From an uncultured Bacilli bacterium (lineage in GTDB: Bacteria; Bacillota_I; Bacilli_A; RF39; UBA660), in contig CALVIK010000091.1 of assembly GCA_944329545.1 (NCBI GenBank), positions 1-7,406 on the forward strand: DNA of 7,406 nucleotides, given 5' to 3'. Below, piece after piece: positions 1-6,027 of this stretch. The position numbers were made by a program, and so were the translations under genes. Every line of letters begins with the position of its first letter. The first letter of the stretch is position 1. The notes beneath the pieces were generated by a model. The model searched no databases. It was given only the letters and a program-made list of their open reading frames with translations, and was not told the DNA's origin.

Positions 1-10
1 TGGTTATTTT

Positions 11-19
11 TGATATACT
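11..19 (+). promoter_or_regulatory. Extended -10 promoter element of the surface-protein gene
   Basis: The sequence TGATATACT is a TG-extended -10 hexamer (TATACT at 14-19). A start of transcription near position 26 would leave a leader of about 34 nt before the ATG at 60. A -35 box at the usual 17-nt spacing would fall outside the window, so only half of the promoter can be judged. Confidence 0.5.
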
Positions 20-59
20 TATCATAACAAGGTAAGGCTTGTTTAGAAGGAGGATAAGA

Positions 60-944
60 ATGAGAAAGCAAATGAAAATGGTTTTAGGTATTTTTGTATT
101 TTGCCTTTGTTTAGTGCCTTTAAGCGGCGCTAAAGCAGCAGATTATGGCGATGAAATTATTCCTGATATGTTAGGTGGCACACCAAAAGAATTTGTAGCT
201 GGCGATACATTTACCGCTATGGGTTATAATTTAATTGGTGAAAATGGCTATATTAATATTACTGAAGGAAAAGTTATCGTGGCTATAAATGGTAATAGCG
301 TTACTATGACTGTTGATGGTACCGCTGAAACAACTCATTCAAAAAATTTAATGTTTGTAACTTACAACACGCAAAATATGCCAATTAATATGGTAGTAAA
401 CGAAGGAGCTACTTTTAACTTAAAAGGTAATATGGCATTAACAACAGGAACTCCAACAACATTTACAAATAATGGTACGGTAAATATTATAGGTAGTTTA
501 GAAGTTAGATCAGCTTCTACTTACACTGGAACTGGAACAACTAATTTATATGGTAATTTAGCTGTATATGGTGACAATGGACTACAAGCAAATGTAAATG
601 TATTTGAAAACGCTTATGTATACGCTAATAGTGATGTTGCTAGTAAATTAGCTATTGGTCAAGCTAACACTGACGAATATACTTATTCATTAGGCGAAAA
701 TGATAAAAAATATACTTCAATTTCGCCAGATGTAACTAGCGATTTTGCTTATGGTTATGTTTTAGTAAAAACACCAGTATCTACTACTGAGCCAGAAGAA
801 ACTACACCAGCTGAAGATACTACTAAAGAAGAAGTTAAAAACCCTAAAACTGCTGATTCTATTTTATTAATCACTCTTGCATTACTTGCAAGCGGTAGTG
901 TAGCAGTATTTGCTGGTAGAAAATTAGTAAAACAAAGAATGTAA
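60..944 (+). CDS. Secreted, probably sortase-anchored surface protein, function unknown
   Basis: This gene encodes a 294-residue exported protein that I do not recognise as a named family. The ATG at 60 is chosen because AGAAGGAGG (45-53) lies 6 nt upstream; an in-frame TTG at 39 would put that site inside the gene. Residues 1 to about 26 form a classical signal peptide: basic start (MRKQMK), hydrophobic core, and an AKA-A cleavage site. The middle (about 95-200) is rich in Asn, Thr, Gly and Val in short alternating strands (for example FNLKGN, VNIIGS, TNLYGN), which suggests a beta-helix or beta-solenoid; that is inference. Residues about 240-260 are a Thr/Glu/Pro-rich stalk. The C-terminus has a complete wall-sorting signal: NPKTA (261-265), a hydrophobic span (about 267-286) and a basic tail RKLVKQRM. 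No sortase gene is in the window. A role in adhesion or surface display is plausible but unproven. Confidence 0.8.
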   Translation: MRKQMKMVLGIFVFCLCLVPLSGAKAADYGDEIIPDMLGGTPKEFVAGDTFTAMGYNLIGENGYINITEGKVIVAINGNSVTMTVDGTAETTHSKNLMFVTYNTQNMPINMVVNEGATFNLKGNMALTTGTPTTFTNNGTVNIIGSLEVRSASTYTGTGTTNLYGNLAVYGDNGLQANVNVFENAYVYANSDVASKLAIGQANTDEYTYSLGENDKKYTSISPDVTSDFAYGYVLVKTPVSTTEPEETTPAEDTTKEEVKNPKTADSILLITLALLASGSVAVFAGRKLVKQRM

Positions 945-951
945 ATTTTAG

Positions 952-980
952 CAAATGAGATTAAACTCATTTGTTTTTTT
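952..980 (+). terminator. Intrinsic terminator of the surface-protein gene
   Basis: CAAATGAG (952-959) pairs perfectly with CTCATTTG (966-973) across a 6-nt loop and is followed by seven T residues (974-980). It begins 8 nt after the TAA stop. Its 3' arm and T tract also supply the -35 region of the holA promoter. Confidence 0.9.
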
Positions 981-999
981 ATGCGGAAAATGATATAAT
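971..999 (+). promoter_or_regulatory. holA promoter
   Basis: TTGTTT (971-976) and TATAAT (994-999) are separated by exactly 17 nt, and TG at 991-992 extends the -10. Transcription should start near 1006, leaving a leader of about 20 nt. The -35 box lies within the last stem bases and T tract of the preceding terminator. Confidence 0.7.
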
Positions 1000-1025
1000 T
1001 TTATTAGAAAAATATAGGTGATAGT

Positions 1026-1949
1026 ATGCTTTATTTATTATATGGAACAAAAGATTTTTTATTAAAACAAGAATTAAAAAAGTTAATGACCGGTTTTGAA
1101 GAAATTAATATTAGTAAATATGATTTAAATAATGATACTATGCAAGATATTATCGATGATGCTAAAACTATTTCCCTTTTTGGCGATAAAAAATTAATTA
1201 TTTGTGAAAATGCTAATCTTTTTACGGGACAAACCGCAAAAGATGCGGAAATATTAGAAAGTTATTTAACAAAACCAAATGACTTAACAACTTTAATTTT
1301 TATAACTAACAACGATAAAATAGATAATCGTAAAAAAATAACTAAATTAATGAAAAAAAACGGAATTATTAAAGATTTTAGTGAAAATATTAATCCTATT
1401 ACTTTTGTTCAAAACAACTTAAAAGATTATAATATAAATATATCAGCTATTAATTTATTAATCGAAAGAGTCGGAAATAATCCTTTAATTTTAAAAAATG
1501 AAATAGATAAATTAAAATTATATAAAGGTAACAATAAATTTATTGATGAAAACGATATTTTAAATTTAACAGTCAAAACATCATATGAAGATATTTTTAA
1601 ATTAATTGATTATATTATTGACAATAACAAAGACAAAGCTTTAGAAATATTAGAAGAAATGTTTAAAAACGGTGAAGAGGCAATTAAAATTATTGTTATA
1701 TTAGCTGGTCAAATTAGAATTATGTATCAAGCTAAGGTATTAATAAAAAAAGGACTTAGTGAAAAAAATATCGCGGATATTTTAGCTATACACCCATATA
1801 GAGTTAAAATAGCTTTACAAAAAGGACGACGCTATAATGAAAATATTCTTTTAAATTATTTGTCAGAACTTGCTGATATTGATTATGCTATTAAAAGTGG
1901 TAATTCAAATAAAGATTTGGCGCTAGAAATGTTTATATTACAAAAATAA
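1026..1949 (+). CDS. holA: DNA polymerase III subunit delta (clamp loader)
   Basis: HolA (YqeN in Bacillus) is the clamp-loader subunit that opens the beta sliding clamp within the delta/tau/delta-prime complex. The 307-residue length is a little below the usual 330-350. The start resembles the family (LYLLYGTKDFLLKQEL). The segment SLFGDKKLIICEN near residues 50-62 matches the position of the delta beta-interaction wedge, where the Leu-Phe pair (here L51-F52) inserts into the clamp in E. coli. There is no Walker A motif, as expected for delta. The motif VGNNPLILKNEIDKL near 149-163 and the helical C-terminal collar domain are also typical. AGGTGAT (1016-1022) just before the ATG supports the start. 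It is monocistronic, with its own promoter and a terminator shared with the convergent rarA. The protein is strongly divergent and Lys/Asn/Ile-rich, in line with the base composition. Confidence 0.88.
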   Translation: MLYLLYGTKDFLLKQELKKLMTGFEEINISKYDLNNDTMQDIIDDAKTISLFGDKKLIICENANLFTGQTAKDAEILESYLTKPNDLTTLIFITNNDKIDNRKKITKLMKKNGIIKDFSENINPITFVQNNLKDYNINISAINLLIERVGNNPLILKNEIDKLKLYKGNNKFIDENDILNLTVKTSYEDIFKLIDYIIDNNKDKALEILEEMFKNGEEAIKIIVILAGQIRIMYQAKVLIKKGLSEKNIADILAIHPYRVKIALQKGRRYNENILLNYLSELADIDYAIKSGNSNKDLALEMFILQK

Positions 1950-1969
1950 AATGCATCACTGCATTTTTT
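1942..1969. terminator. Bidirectional terminator between holA and rarA
   Basis: AAAATGCA (1948-1955) pairs with TGCATTTT (1960-1967) around a 4-nt loop. On the plus strand the stem runs into TTTTTTC; on the minus strand it runs into TTTTATTTTTG. It can therefore end both convergent transcripts. The rarA TGA lies in the loop and the holA TAA overlaps the first stem bases, so the element is built from the coding ends themselves. Confidence 0.75.
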
Positions 1970-3158
1970 CTATTTTTTCTAAAACTTTAGCCAAATTGCT
2001 TTCATATTTACTACTATTTTTAGGAACATAATATTTTCGACCAACTAGTTCATCAGGTAAATATTGCTGGGAAACAAAACTTCCTTTATAACTGTGTGGA
2101 TATTTATAATTTCTAGAATTAGTGTGCAGATGATTAGGAACTTTGCCAGTATTACCTTTATAAATATCATTTAAAGCTCTATCAATAGCTGCTTCTGCTG
2201 TATTTGACTTAGGGGATAAAGCCATGTCAATAACAATTTCTGCTAATGGAATTCGGGCTTCGGGGAAACCTAATCTTTCCGCTGCATTAATAGCTGCATT
2301 TACTCTAGGACCAATACTAGGATTAGCAAGACCAATATCTTCATAGGCAATAACTGAAAGCCTTCTAGTAATAATATCCATATCTTCAGCAGCAATAAGA
2401 CGCGCTAAATAATGTAGGGAAGCTTGGACATCACTGCCTCTAATTGATTTTTGAAATGCACTAATAGTATCATAATAACCATCATCATTTTTATCAATAT
2501 AAAGATTAGGTTTATTGTTAATTTTCACAACTAATTCTTTAGTAATATGATAGTTTTCACTACTGTAATAAGCTACTTCTAAAGTGTTATAAGCACTTCT
2601 TAAATCACCACCAGCTAGCCGTGCTATATAACTTAAAGCCTCATCATCAATGTTTATTTTAGGAAATTTACTTTTAGCATTGGCTAAAGCATTTTTGATA
2701 TCTTCTTCTTGTAACGGTTTTAATTCAAATATTTGACAACGACTTCTAATTGCTGGATTAATAGAGTGATAAGGATTAGCCGTTGTCATACCAATTAAAG
2801 TAATAACGCCATTTTCTAAATATGGTAAAAGTAAATCTTGTTTATCTTTGTTCATTCTATGAATTTCATCCATTATTAAAACGAAATTTTCTTTAGTTTT
2901 GGCTAAATTTATAACTTCATCAAAATCTTTTTTACTATTTATTACGGCATTTAAAAAAGTGTATTCTAGTTTTAATTCGTTAATTAAAGTATAAGCTAAA
3001 GTTGTTTTACCAGTTCCGGGAGGCCCATATAAAATCATGGAAAATAATCTTTTATTTTTGACTAAATTACTAATTATTTTGCCAGAACCTATTAAGTGTT
3101 TTTGACCAATGATATCATTTAAAGTAATGGGTCTTATTTGATCTGCTAGCGGCTTCAT
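1956..3158 (-). CDS. rarA: Replication-associated recombination protein A (AAA+ ATPase)
   Basis: RarA (MgsA) is a cytosolic AAA+ ATPase related to clamp-loader subunits and eukaryotic WRNIP1; it acts at stalled replication forks and interacts with SSB in studied species. The protein is 400 residues, near the 420-450 usual for the family. Visible motifs are Walker A GPPGTGKT (45-52), Walker B LIMDEIHR (94-101), sensor 1 TTAN (125-128), an arginine finger in IRSR (137-140) and sensor 2 GGDLRSA (R187). These are followed by the MgsA C-terminal part with DISAF-like YYDTISAFQKSIRGSD and VIAYEDIGLA. The ATG at 3158 is preferred over the in-frame TTG at 3167: the site TAGGAG (3173-3168) abuts the TTG with no spacing but lies 9 nt from the ATG. 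It is transcribed alone, convergent with holA and divergent from xerD. Confidence 0.95.
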   Translation of the reverse strand: MKPLADQIRPITLNDIIGQKHLIGSGKIISNLVKNKRLFSMILYGPPGTGKTTLAYTLINELKLEYTFLNAVINSKKDFDEVINLAKTKENFVLIMDEIHRMNKDKQDLLLPYLENGVITLIGMTTANPYHSINPAIRSRCQIFELKPLQEEDIKNALANAKSKFPKINIDDEALSYIARLAGGDLRSAYNTLEVAYYSSENYHITKELVVKINNKPNLYIDKNDDGYYDTISAFQKSIRGSDVQASLHYLARLIAAEDMDIITRRLSVIAYEDIGLANPSIGPRVNAAINAAERLGFPEARIPLAEIVIDMALSPKSNTAEAAIDRALNDIYKGNTGKVPNHLHTNSRNYKYPHSYKGSFVSQQYLPDELVGRKYYVPKNSSKYESNLAKVLEKIEKMQ

Positions 3159-3179
3159 AAAAATCAACTCCTAAAATAT

Positions 3180-3188
3180 ATTATAACA
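3180..3188 (-). promoter_or_regulatory. rarA promoter (extended -10)
   Basis: Read on the minus strand this is TGTTATAAT, a perfect -10 hexamer (3185-3180) with a TG extension. At 17-nt spacing the -35 position is only a run of T (3208-3203), so the promoter relies on the extended -10. Transcription would start near 3173, almost at the ribosome binding site, giving a leader of only about 15 nt. Confidence 0.6.
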
Positions 3189-3237
3189 AATTCCTTATAA
3201 ATAAAAAAGTCGTAAGCTTTTAATAATGCCTTAAAAC

Positions 3238-3266
3238 TTGAGAATTATTTTATTTTTTGATAAAAT
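3238..3266 (+). promoter_or_regulatory. Promoter of the xerD-guaD-trpS operon
   Basis: TTGAGA (3238-3243) and TAAAAT (3261-3266) are 17 nt apart with TG at 3258-3259. Transcription should start near 3273, at the GGTGGT that serves as a weak ribosome binding site, so the leader would be very short. No other convincing promoter is seen before guaD or trpS. Confidence 0.65.
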
Positions 3267-3281
3267 ATTACTGGTGGTTAT

Positions 3282-4169
3282 ATGGATAACTATGAACTAA
3301 AAAAAGAAGAATTTAAACAATATTTATTACTTGAAAAAAAATATAGTTCAAATACGGCAAATTCTTATATAGAAGATATGGATACTTTTATTAAATATTT
3401 TAAAACTAAAAAAAGTTTAAAAGAAATTAATAAAAAAGATATTGATGATTATATTACATATTTAAATAGTTATTTAAAAGATAAAAGTTTATCTCGGCAT
3501 ATAAGTAGTTTGAAAACCTTTTACAAATTTTTAATGCTTGATGGTTATTTAAACATAAACCCCACCAGTCACTTAGTAAATCCTAAAATAAGTAAAAGTT
3601 TACCACAGACATTAACTGAAGAGGAAGTTAATAAATTATTAGATGTCAATTTAACTGATGATTATAGTTATCGGAATAAAGCGATGTTGGAACTTATGTA
3701 TAGTAGTGGACTAAGGGTAAGTGAACTTATTAATTTAAAAGTAACGGATATTGATAAAAGTATGGCTTTAGTTAGAGTATATGGGAAAGGCCGTAAAGAA
3801 AGGATTATTCCTCTTGGTGATTATGCTATAGATGCTTTAGATAAATATTTAAACTATCACCGGGCAAATTTATTAAAGAAAGGTCCTAATGATTATTTGT
3901 TTTTAAATAGTAGGGGAAATAACATGACAAGACAAGCTTTTTTCAAAATAATAAAAAAACAAGCTTTTCTTGCGGGAATAAAAAAAGAAATATCTCCACA
4001 TACTTTAAGACATTCCTTTGCTTCACATTTACTAGCTCATGGGGCCGATTTAAGAACAATAGGGGAACTTTTAGGACACGCTGATGTTTCTTCTACACAA
4101 ATATATACCCATATTACTAACGAAAAATTAAAAGAAAATTATATAGAAAGTCATCCACATGGAAAGTAG
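3282..4169 (+). CDS. xerD: Site-specific tyrosine recombinase XerD
   Basis: XerD works with XerC at the chromosomal dif site to resolve dimers at the septum, normally with FtsK. The 295-residue length fits XerC/XerD exactly. An N-terminal SAM-like core-binding domain (about 1-90; SSNTANSYIEDM) precedes the catalytic domain. All catalytic residues are visible: R145 in SSGLRVSEL, K169 in YGKGRKERIIPL, H240 and R243 in SPHTLRHSFASHL, H266 in LLGHADVS, and nucleophile Y275 in STQIYTHI. The C-terminus HPHG resembles the HPR ending typical of Firmicutes XerD. XerC cannot be fully excluded without comparison, nor can a family-related integrase, but the length, absence of other phage genes and housekeeping neighbours favour XerD. 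It is the first gene of a probable operon; guaD begins 8 nt after its stop. Confidence 0.9.
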   Translation: MDNYELKKEEFKQYLLLEKKYSSNTANSYIEDMDTFIKYFKTKKSLKEINKKDIDDYITYLNSYLKDKSLSRHISSLKTFYKFLMLDGYLNINPTSHLVNPKISKSLPQTLTEEEVNKLLDVNLTDDYSYRNKAMLELMYSSGLRVSELINLKVTDIDKSMALVRVYGKGRKERIIPLGDYAIDALDKYLNYHRANLLKKGPNDYLFLNSRGNNMTRQAFFKIIKKQAFLAGIKKEISPHTLRHSFASHLLAHGADLRTIGELLGHADVSSTQIYTHITNEKLKENYIESHPHGK

Positions 4170-4177
4170 GGAGTAAG

Positions 4178-4654
4178 ATGAATGAATATATGAAACAAGC
4201 ATATGATGCTTCAATGGTTAATGCTTATAATAATTTTAATGATGGTGGCCCTTTTGGTGCTGTTATTGTCAAAGACGGGAAAGTTATTGCGTCCGCTAAT
4301 AATACAGTTTTATTATCCCATGATCCAACAGCGCACGCTGAAATAAATGTTATTCGCAAAGCCTCAGCGGTACTGCACACCCATGATTTATCTAACTGTA
4401 TTTTGTATACAAGCTGCTATCCTTGTCCTATGTGTCTAGGCGCAATTATTTGGGCTAATATAAAAGAAGTATATTATGGAAACACAAAAGAAGATGCCGC
4501 TAATATTGGTTTTCGCGATGATGACATTTATAAAGTTATTCGTAAAATAAATCGGCAAAAGAAATTTGACCATTTAACATTAAAACAATTAGATCGCGAT
4601 GAGACGATTAAAGCCTTTGAAGAATTTATGAAAGTAAAAGGTTCAAACTATTAG
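4178..4654 (+). CDS. guaD: Guanine deaminase (CDA-fold)
   Basis: The protein belongs to the small cytidine-deaminase-fold guanine deaminases, which hydrolyse guanine to xanthine and ammonia in purine salvage. At 158 residues it matches Bacillus GuaD (156). The zinc site is complete: H53 and catalytic E55 in DPTAHAE, and C83 and C86 in PCPMC. GGPFGAVIVKDG (23-34) and ILYTSC (75-80) are typical. Two features separate it from tRNA adenosine deaminase TadA: the segment GFRDDDIY with D114, and a C-terminal tyrosine (Y158). From memory these correspond to Asp114 and the domain-swapped C-terminal Tyr156 that recognise guanine in Bacillus GuaD. GGGAG (4169-4173) precedes the ATG by 4 nt. It sits between xerD and trpS, 12 nt before trpS. 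Confidence 0.88.
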   Translation: MNEYMKQAYDASMVNAYNNFNDGGPFGAVIVKDGKVIASANNTVLLSHDPTAHAEINVIRKASAVLHTHDLSNCILYTSCYPCPMCLGAIIWANIKEVYYGNTKEDAANIGFRDDDIYKVIRKINRQKKFDHLTLKQLDRDETIKAFEEFMKVKGSNY

Positions 4655-4660
4655 AAGGAG
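4653..4660 (+). promoter_or_regulatory. Ribosome binding site deciding the trpS start
   Basis: AGAAGGAG overlaps the guaD TAG stop (4652-4654). An ATG at 4661 abuts it with no spacing, while the ATG at 4667 lies 6 nt downstream, so 4667 is the likely start. The overlap suggests translational coupling between guaD and trpS. Confidence 0.75.
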
Positions 4661-4666
4661 ATGCTT

Positions 4667-5752
4667 ATGAAAAAGATAATTTTAACTGGAGACAGACCAA
4701 CTGGTAAACTACATTTAGGGCATTATGTAGGATCTTTAAAACAACGAGTTGATATTCAAAATAAAGGGGACTTTGATGAAATGTATATTATGATTGCCGA
4801 TGCCCAGGCTCTTACAGATAATGCTGAGAACCCAGAAAAAATAAGAGAAAACATTATCGAAGTAGCTTTAGATTATTTATCAGTTGGGCTTGATCCTAAT
4901 AAAGTAACTTTATTTATTCAATCAGCTGTATCAGAACTCACAGAACTTACTTTTTATTACATGAATTTAGTTACACTCGCTCGTATAGAAAGAAATCCAA
5001 CCGTTAAAAGTGAAATAAAAGCTAGAGGCTTTGATCAAAGTATTCCTGTTGGTTTTCTAACTTATCCAATTAGCCAAACATCAGACATTACTGCTTTTAA
5101 AGCTAACATTGTTCCCGTAGGTGATGATCAATTACCAATGCTTGAACAAGCTAGAGAAATTGTAAGATCATTTAATCATACTTATGGTGAGGTTTTAGTA
5201 GAGCCAAAAGCTGTACTTGCTGATAACGAAGTATGCAAACGCCTTCCAGGAACTGATGGTAAAGCAAAAATGAGCAAATCAATTGGTAACTGTATTTATT
5301 TATCTGATGATGCTGATACAGTAAAACAAAAAGTTATGAGTATGTATACAGATCCAACGCATTTAAAAGTAGAAGATCCTGGTCATACCGAAAATAATCC
5401 TGTTTTTACTTATTTAGATGCTTTATGTACTGATGAACATTTTAAAAAATATTTACCTGAGTATAAAAACTTAGATGAATTAAAAGCTCATTATGAAAAA
5501 GGTGGGCTTGGCGATATGAAAGTTAAAAGATTTTTAAATGATGTTATTAATGATGTTTTAGAACCAATTCGAAAAAGAAGACATGAATATGAAAATAAAA
5601 TAAAAGATGTATATGATATTTTAGAAAAGGGTAGTAATAAAGCTAGAAAAACTGCTCAAAACACTTTAAAAGAAGTTAAAGAAGCTATGAAAATCAATTA
5701 TTTTGAAGATGATGCTTTAATAGAATCACATATTAAAAAATATGAAAAATAA
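4667..5752 (+). CDS. trpS: Tryptophan--tRNA ligase
   Basis: TrpS is a class I aminoacyl-tRNA synthetase that charges tRNA(Trp) in the cytoplasm. The 361-residue protein starts TGDRPTGKLHLGHYVGSL, carrying the HIGH-type motif HLGH (16-19), and has an intact KMSKS (201-205). Other family segments are IADAQALTDNAENPEKIR, VGLDPNKVTLFIQS and VPVGDDQLPMLEQARE. This is the version typical of streptococci and related Firmicutes (GDRPTGKLH), somewhat longer than the roughly 330-residue Bacillus/E. coli type and different from it in the N-terminal motif. There is no T-box leader and no room for one; it is the last gene of the xerD-guaD-trpS group. No intrinsic terminator is seen right after its stop, so transcripts may run on to the toxI terminator at 5961-5990. 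Confidence 0.96.
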   Translation: MKKIILTGDRPTGKLHLGHYVGSLKQRVDIQNKGDFDEMYIMIADAQALTDNAENPEKIRENIIEVALDYLSVGLDPNKVTLFIQSAVSELTELTFYYMNLVTLARIERNPTVKSEIKARGFDQSIPVGFLTYPISQTSDITAFKANIVPVGDDQLPMLEQAREIVRSFNHTYGEVLVEPKAVLADNEVCKRLPGTDGKAKMSKSIGNCIYLSDDADTVKQKVMSMYTDPTHLKVEDPGHTENNPVFTYLDALCTDEHFKKYLPEYKNLDELKAHYEKGGLGDMKVKRFLNDVINDVLEPIRKRRHEYENKIKDVYDILEKGSNKARKTAQNTLKEVKEAMKINYFEDDALIESHIKKYEK

Positions 5753-5761
5753 AAAATTAGC

Positions 5762-5790
5762 TTGCATAAAATTATAAAATATGATATATT
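5762..5790 (+). promoter_or_regulatory. toxI antitoxin RNA promoter
   Basis: TTGCAT (5762-5767) and TATATT (5785-5790) have an exact 17-nt spacer, with TG at 5782-5783 extending the -10. Initiation is expected near 5797. It begins only 10 nt after the trpS stop codon and drives the repeat RNA independently of the operon. Confidence 0.75.
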
Positions 5791-5811
5791 ATAGTTACAT
5801 CAAGAGATGAC

Positions 5812-5958
5812 AAAAAGCGGTGATTCCCGACCATAACTAGGGACCGAAAAAAGTGGTGATTCCCGGCCTTACTAGGGACCGAAAAAAGCAGCGATTCCCG
5901 GCTATAACAAGGGACCGAAAAAAGTGACGATTCCGGTCATAATCAGGAAATTAAAAAA
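5812..5958 (+). repeat. Four tandem 35-36 nt pseudoknot repeats of toxI
   Basis: Each unit has the form A-tract, stem 1 left, GAT, stem 2 left (TCCC), G, stem 1 right, a 6-7 nt A-rich loop, then stem 2 right (GGGA). Stem 1 pairs are 5819-5821 with 5830-5832 (GGT/ACC), 5855-5857 with 5866-5868 (GGT/GCC), 5890-5892 with 5901-5903 (AGC/GCT) and 5926-5928 with 5936-5938 (GAC/GTC). Stem 2 pairs are 5825-5828 with 5840-5843, 5861-5864 with 5875-5878, 5896-5899 with 5911-5914, and in the fourth unit TTCC 5931-5934 with GGAA 5946-5949. A tracts lie at 5812-5816, 5847-5852, 5882-5887, 5918-5923 and 5953-5958. Unit 2 is one base shorter in its loop; unit 4 has lost one base in each strand of the C/G runs. 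Confidence 0.9.
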
Positions 5959-5960
5959 GG

Positions 5961-5990
5961 AAATTAGAGATTTTTCTCTAATTTTTTTTT
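5961..5990 (+). terminator. Intrinsic terminator between toxI and toxN
   Basis: AAATTAGAGA (5961-5970) pairs perfectly with TCTCTAATTT (5975-5984) across a TTTT loop, followed by T residues to 5990. In known ToxIN operons a terminator in this place lets most transcripts stop after the antitoxin RNA, keeping the antitoxin in excess over toxin mRNA. It may also end read-through from trpS. Confidence 0.93.
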
Positions 5991-5998
5991 GTTTTCAC

Positions 5999-6027
5999 TT
6001 GCGAAACATTTGTTCGTGTGTTATAAT
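5999..6027 (+). promoter_or_regulatory. Separate toxN promoter
   Basis: TTGCGA (5999-6004) and a perfect TATAAT (6022-6027) are 17 nt apart, with TG at 6019-6020. Initiation near 6034 would place the start just before the strong ribosome binding site GGGGGAG (6036-6042). It starts 9 nt after the toxI terminator T tract, so toxN could be transcribed without read-through. Confidence 0.7.
6002..6016 (+). promoter_or_regulatory. Possible LexA/DinR-like operator in the toxN promoter
   Basis: CGAAACATTTGTTCG is an imperfect inverted repeat: CGAA/TTCG arms and an inner CA/TG, with one extra A in the left half. Aligned at 6003-6016 it matches 11 of 14 positions of the Bacillus DinR/LexA box CGAACATATGTTCG, including the full right half GTTCG. 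It overlaps the -35 and the spacer, a position where a bound repressor would block transcription. The site is imperfect and the sequence AT-rich, so this is a hypothesis. Confidence 0.35.

Larger units (their letters stand above)
5797..5990 (+). ncRNA. toxI: Type III antitoxin RNA (ToxI-like tandem-repeat RNA)
   Basis: This non-coding transcript of about 190 nt is predicted from its own promoter to its own terminator. It is likely the RNA antitoxin of the downstream ToxN-like endoribonuclease: in the ToxIN family the toxin cuts the repeat RNA into single units, each of which folds as a pseudoknot, binds the toxin and blocks it. A short 5' hairpin (CATC 5798-5801 with GATG 5806-5809) precedes four tandem units. 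GATTCC begins at 5822, 5858, 5893 and 5929, giving periods of 36, 35 and 36 nt. No open reading frame or ribosome binding site occupies the region. The promoter-repeats-terminator-toxin order is the hallmark of the type III systems. The unit length agrees with the 34-36 nt known for ToxI and AntiQ. Start and end are predicted, not mapped. Confidence 0.87.

Noticed and set aside
39..59. TTG start giving a 301-residue surface protein
   Set aside because: The ribosome binding site AGAAGGAGG would lie inside the gene; the ATG at 60 has ideal spacing and gives a normal signal peptide.
755..970. Minus-strand open frame of 71 codons
   Set aside because: It lies antisense to the surface-protein stalk and across its terminator, with no ribosome binding site or recognisable product.
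3159..3167. Upstream TTG start for rarA
   Set aside because: It directly abuts the ribosome binding site, while the ATG at 3158 is 9 nt away and fits the family N-terminus.
3282..4169. Phage or island integrase marking a mobile element with the toxin module
   Set aside because: Length, C-terminus and operon with guaD and trpS fit chromosomal XerD; no attachment-site duplication or other phage gene is seen.
4178..4654. tRNA adenosine deaminase TadA
   Set aside because: The protein shares the zinc motifs, but the GFRDDDIY segment and terminal tyrosine match guanine deaminase and its length equals GuaD.
5812..5958. CRISPR array
   Set aside because: The repeats are contiguous and differ only at structured positions; there are no unique spacers and no cas genes.
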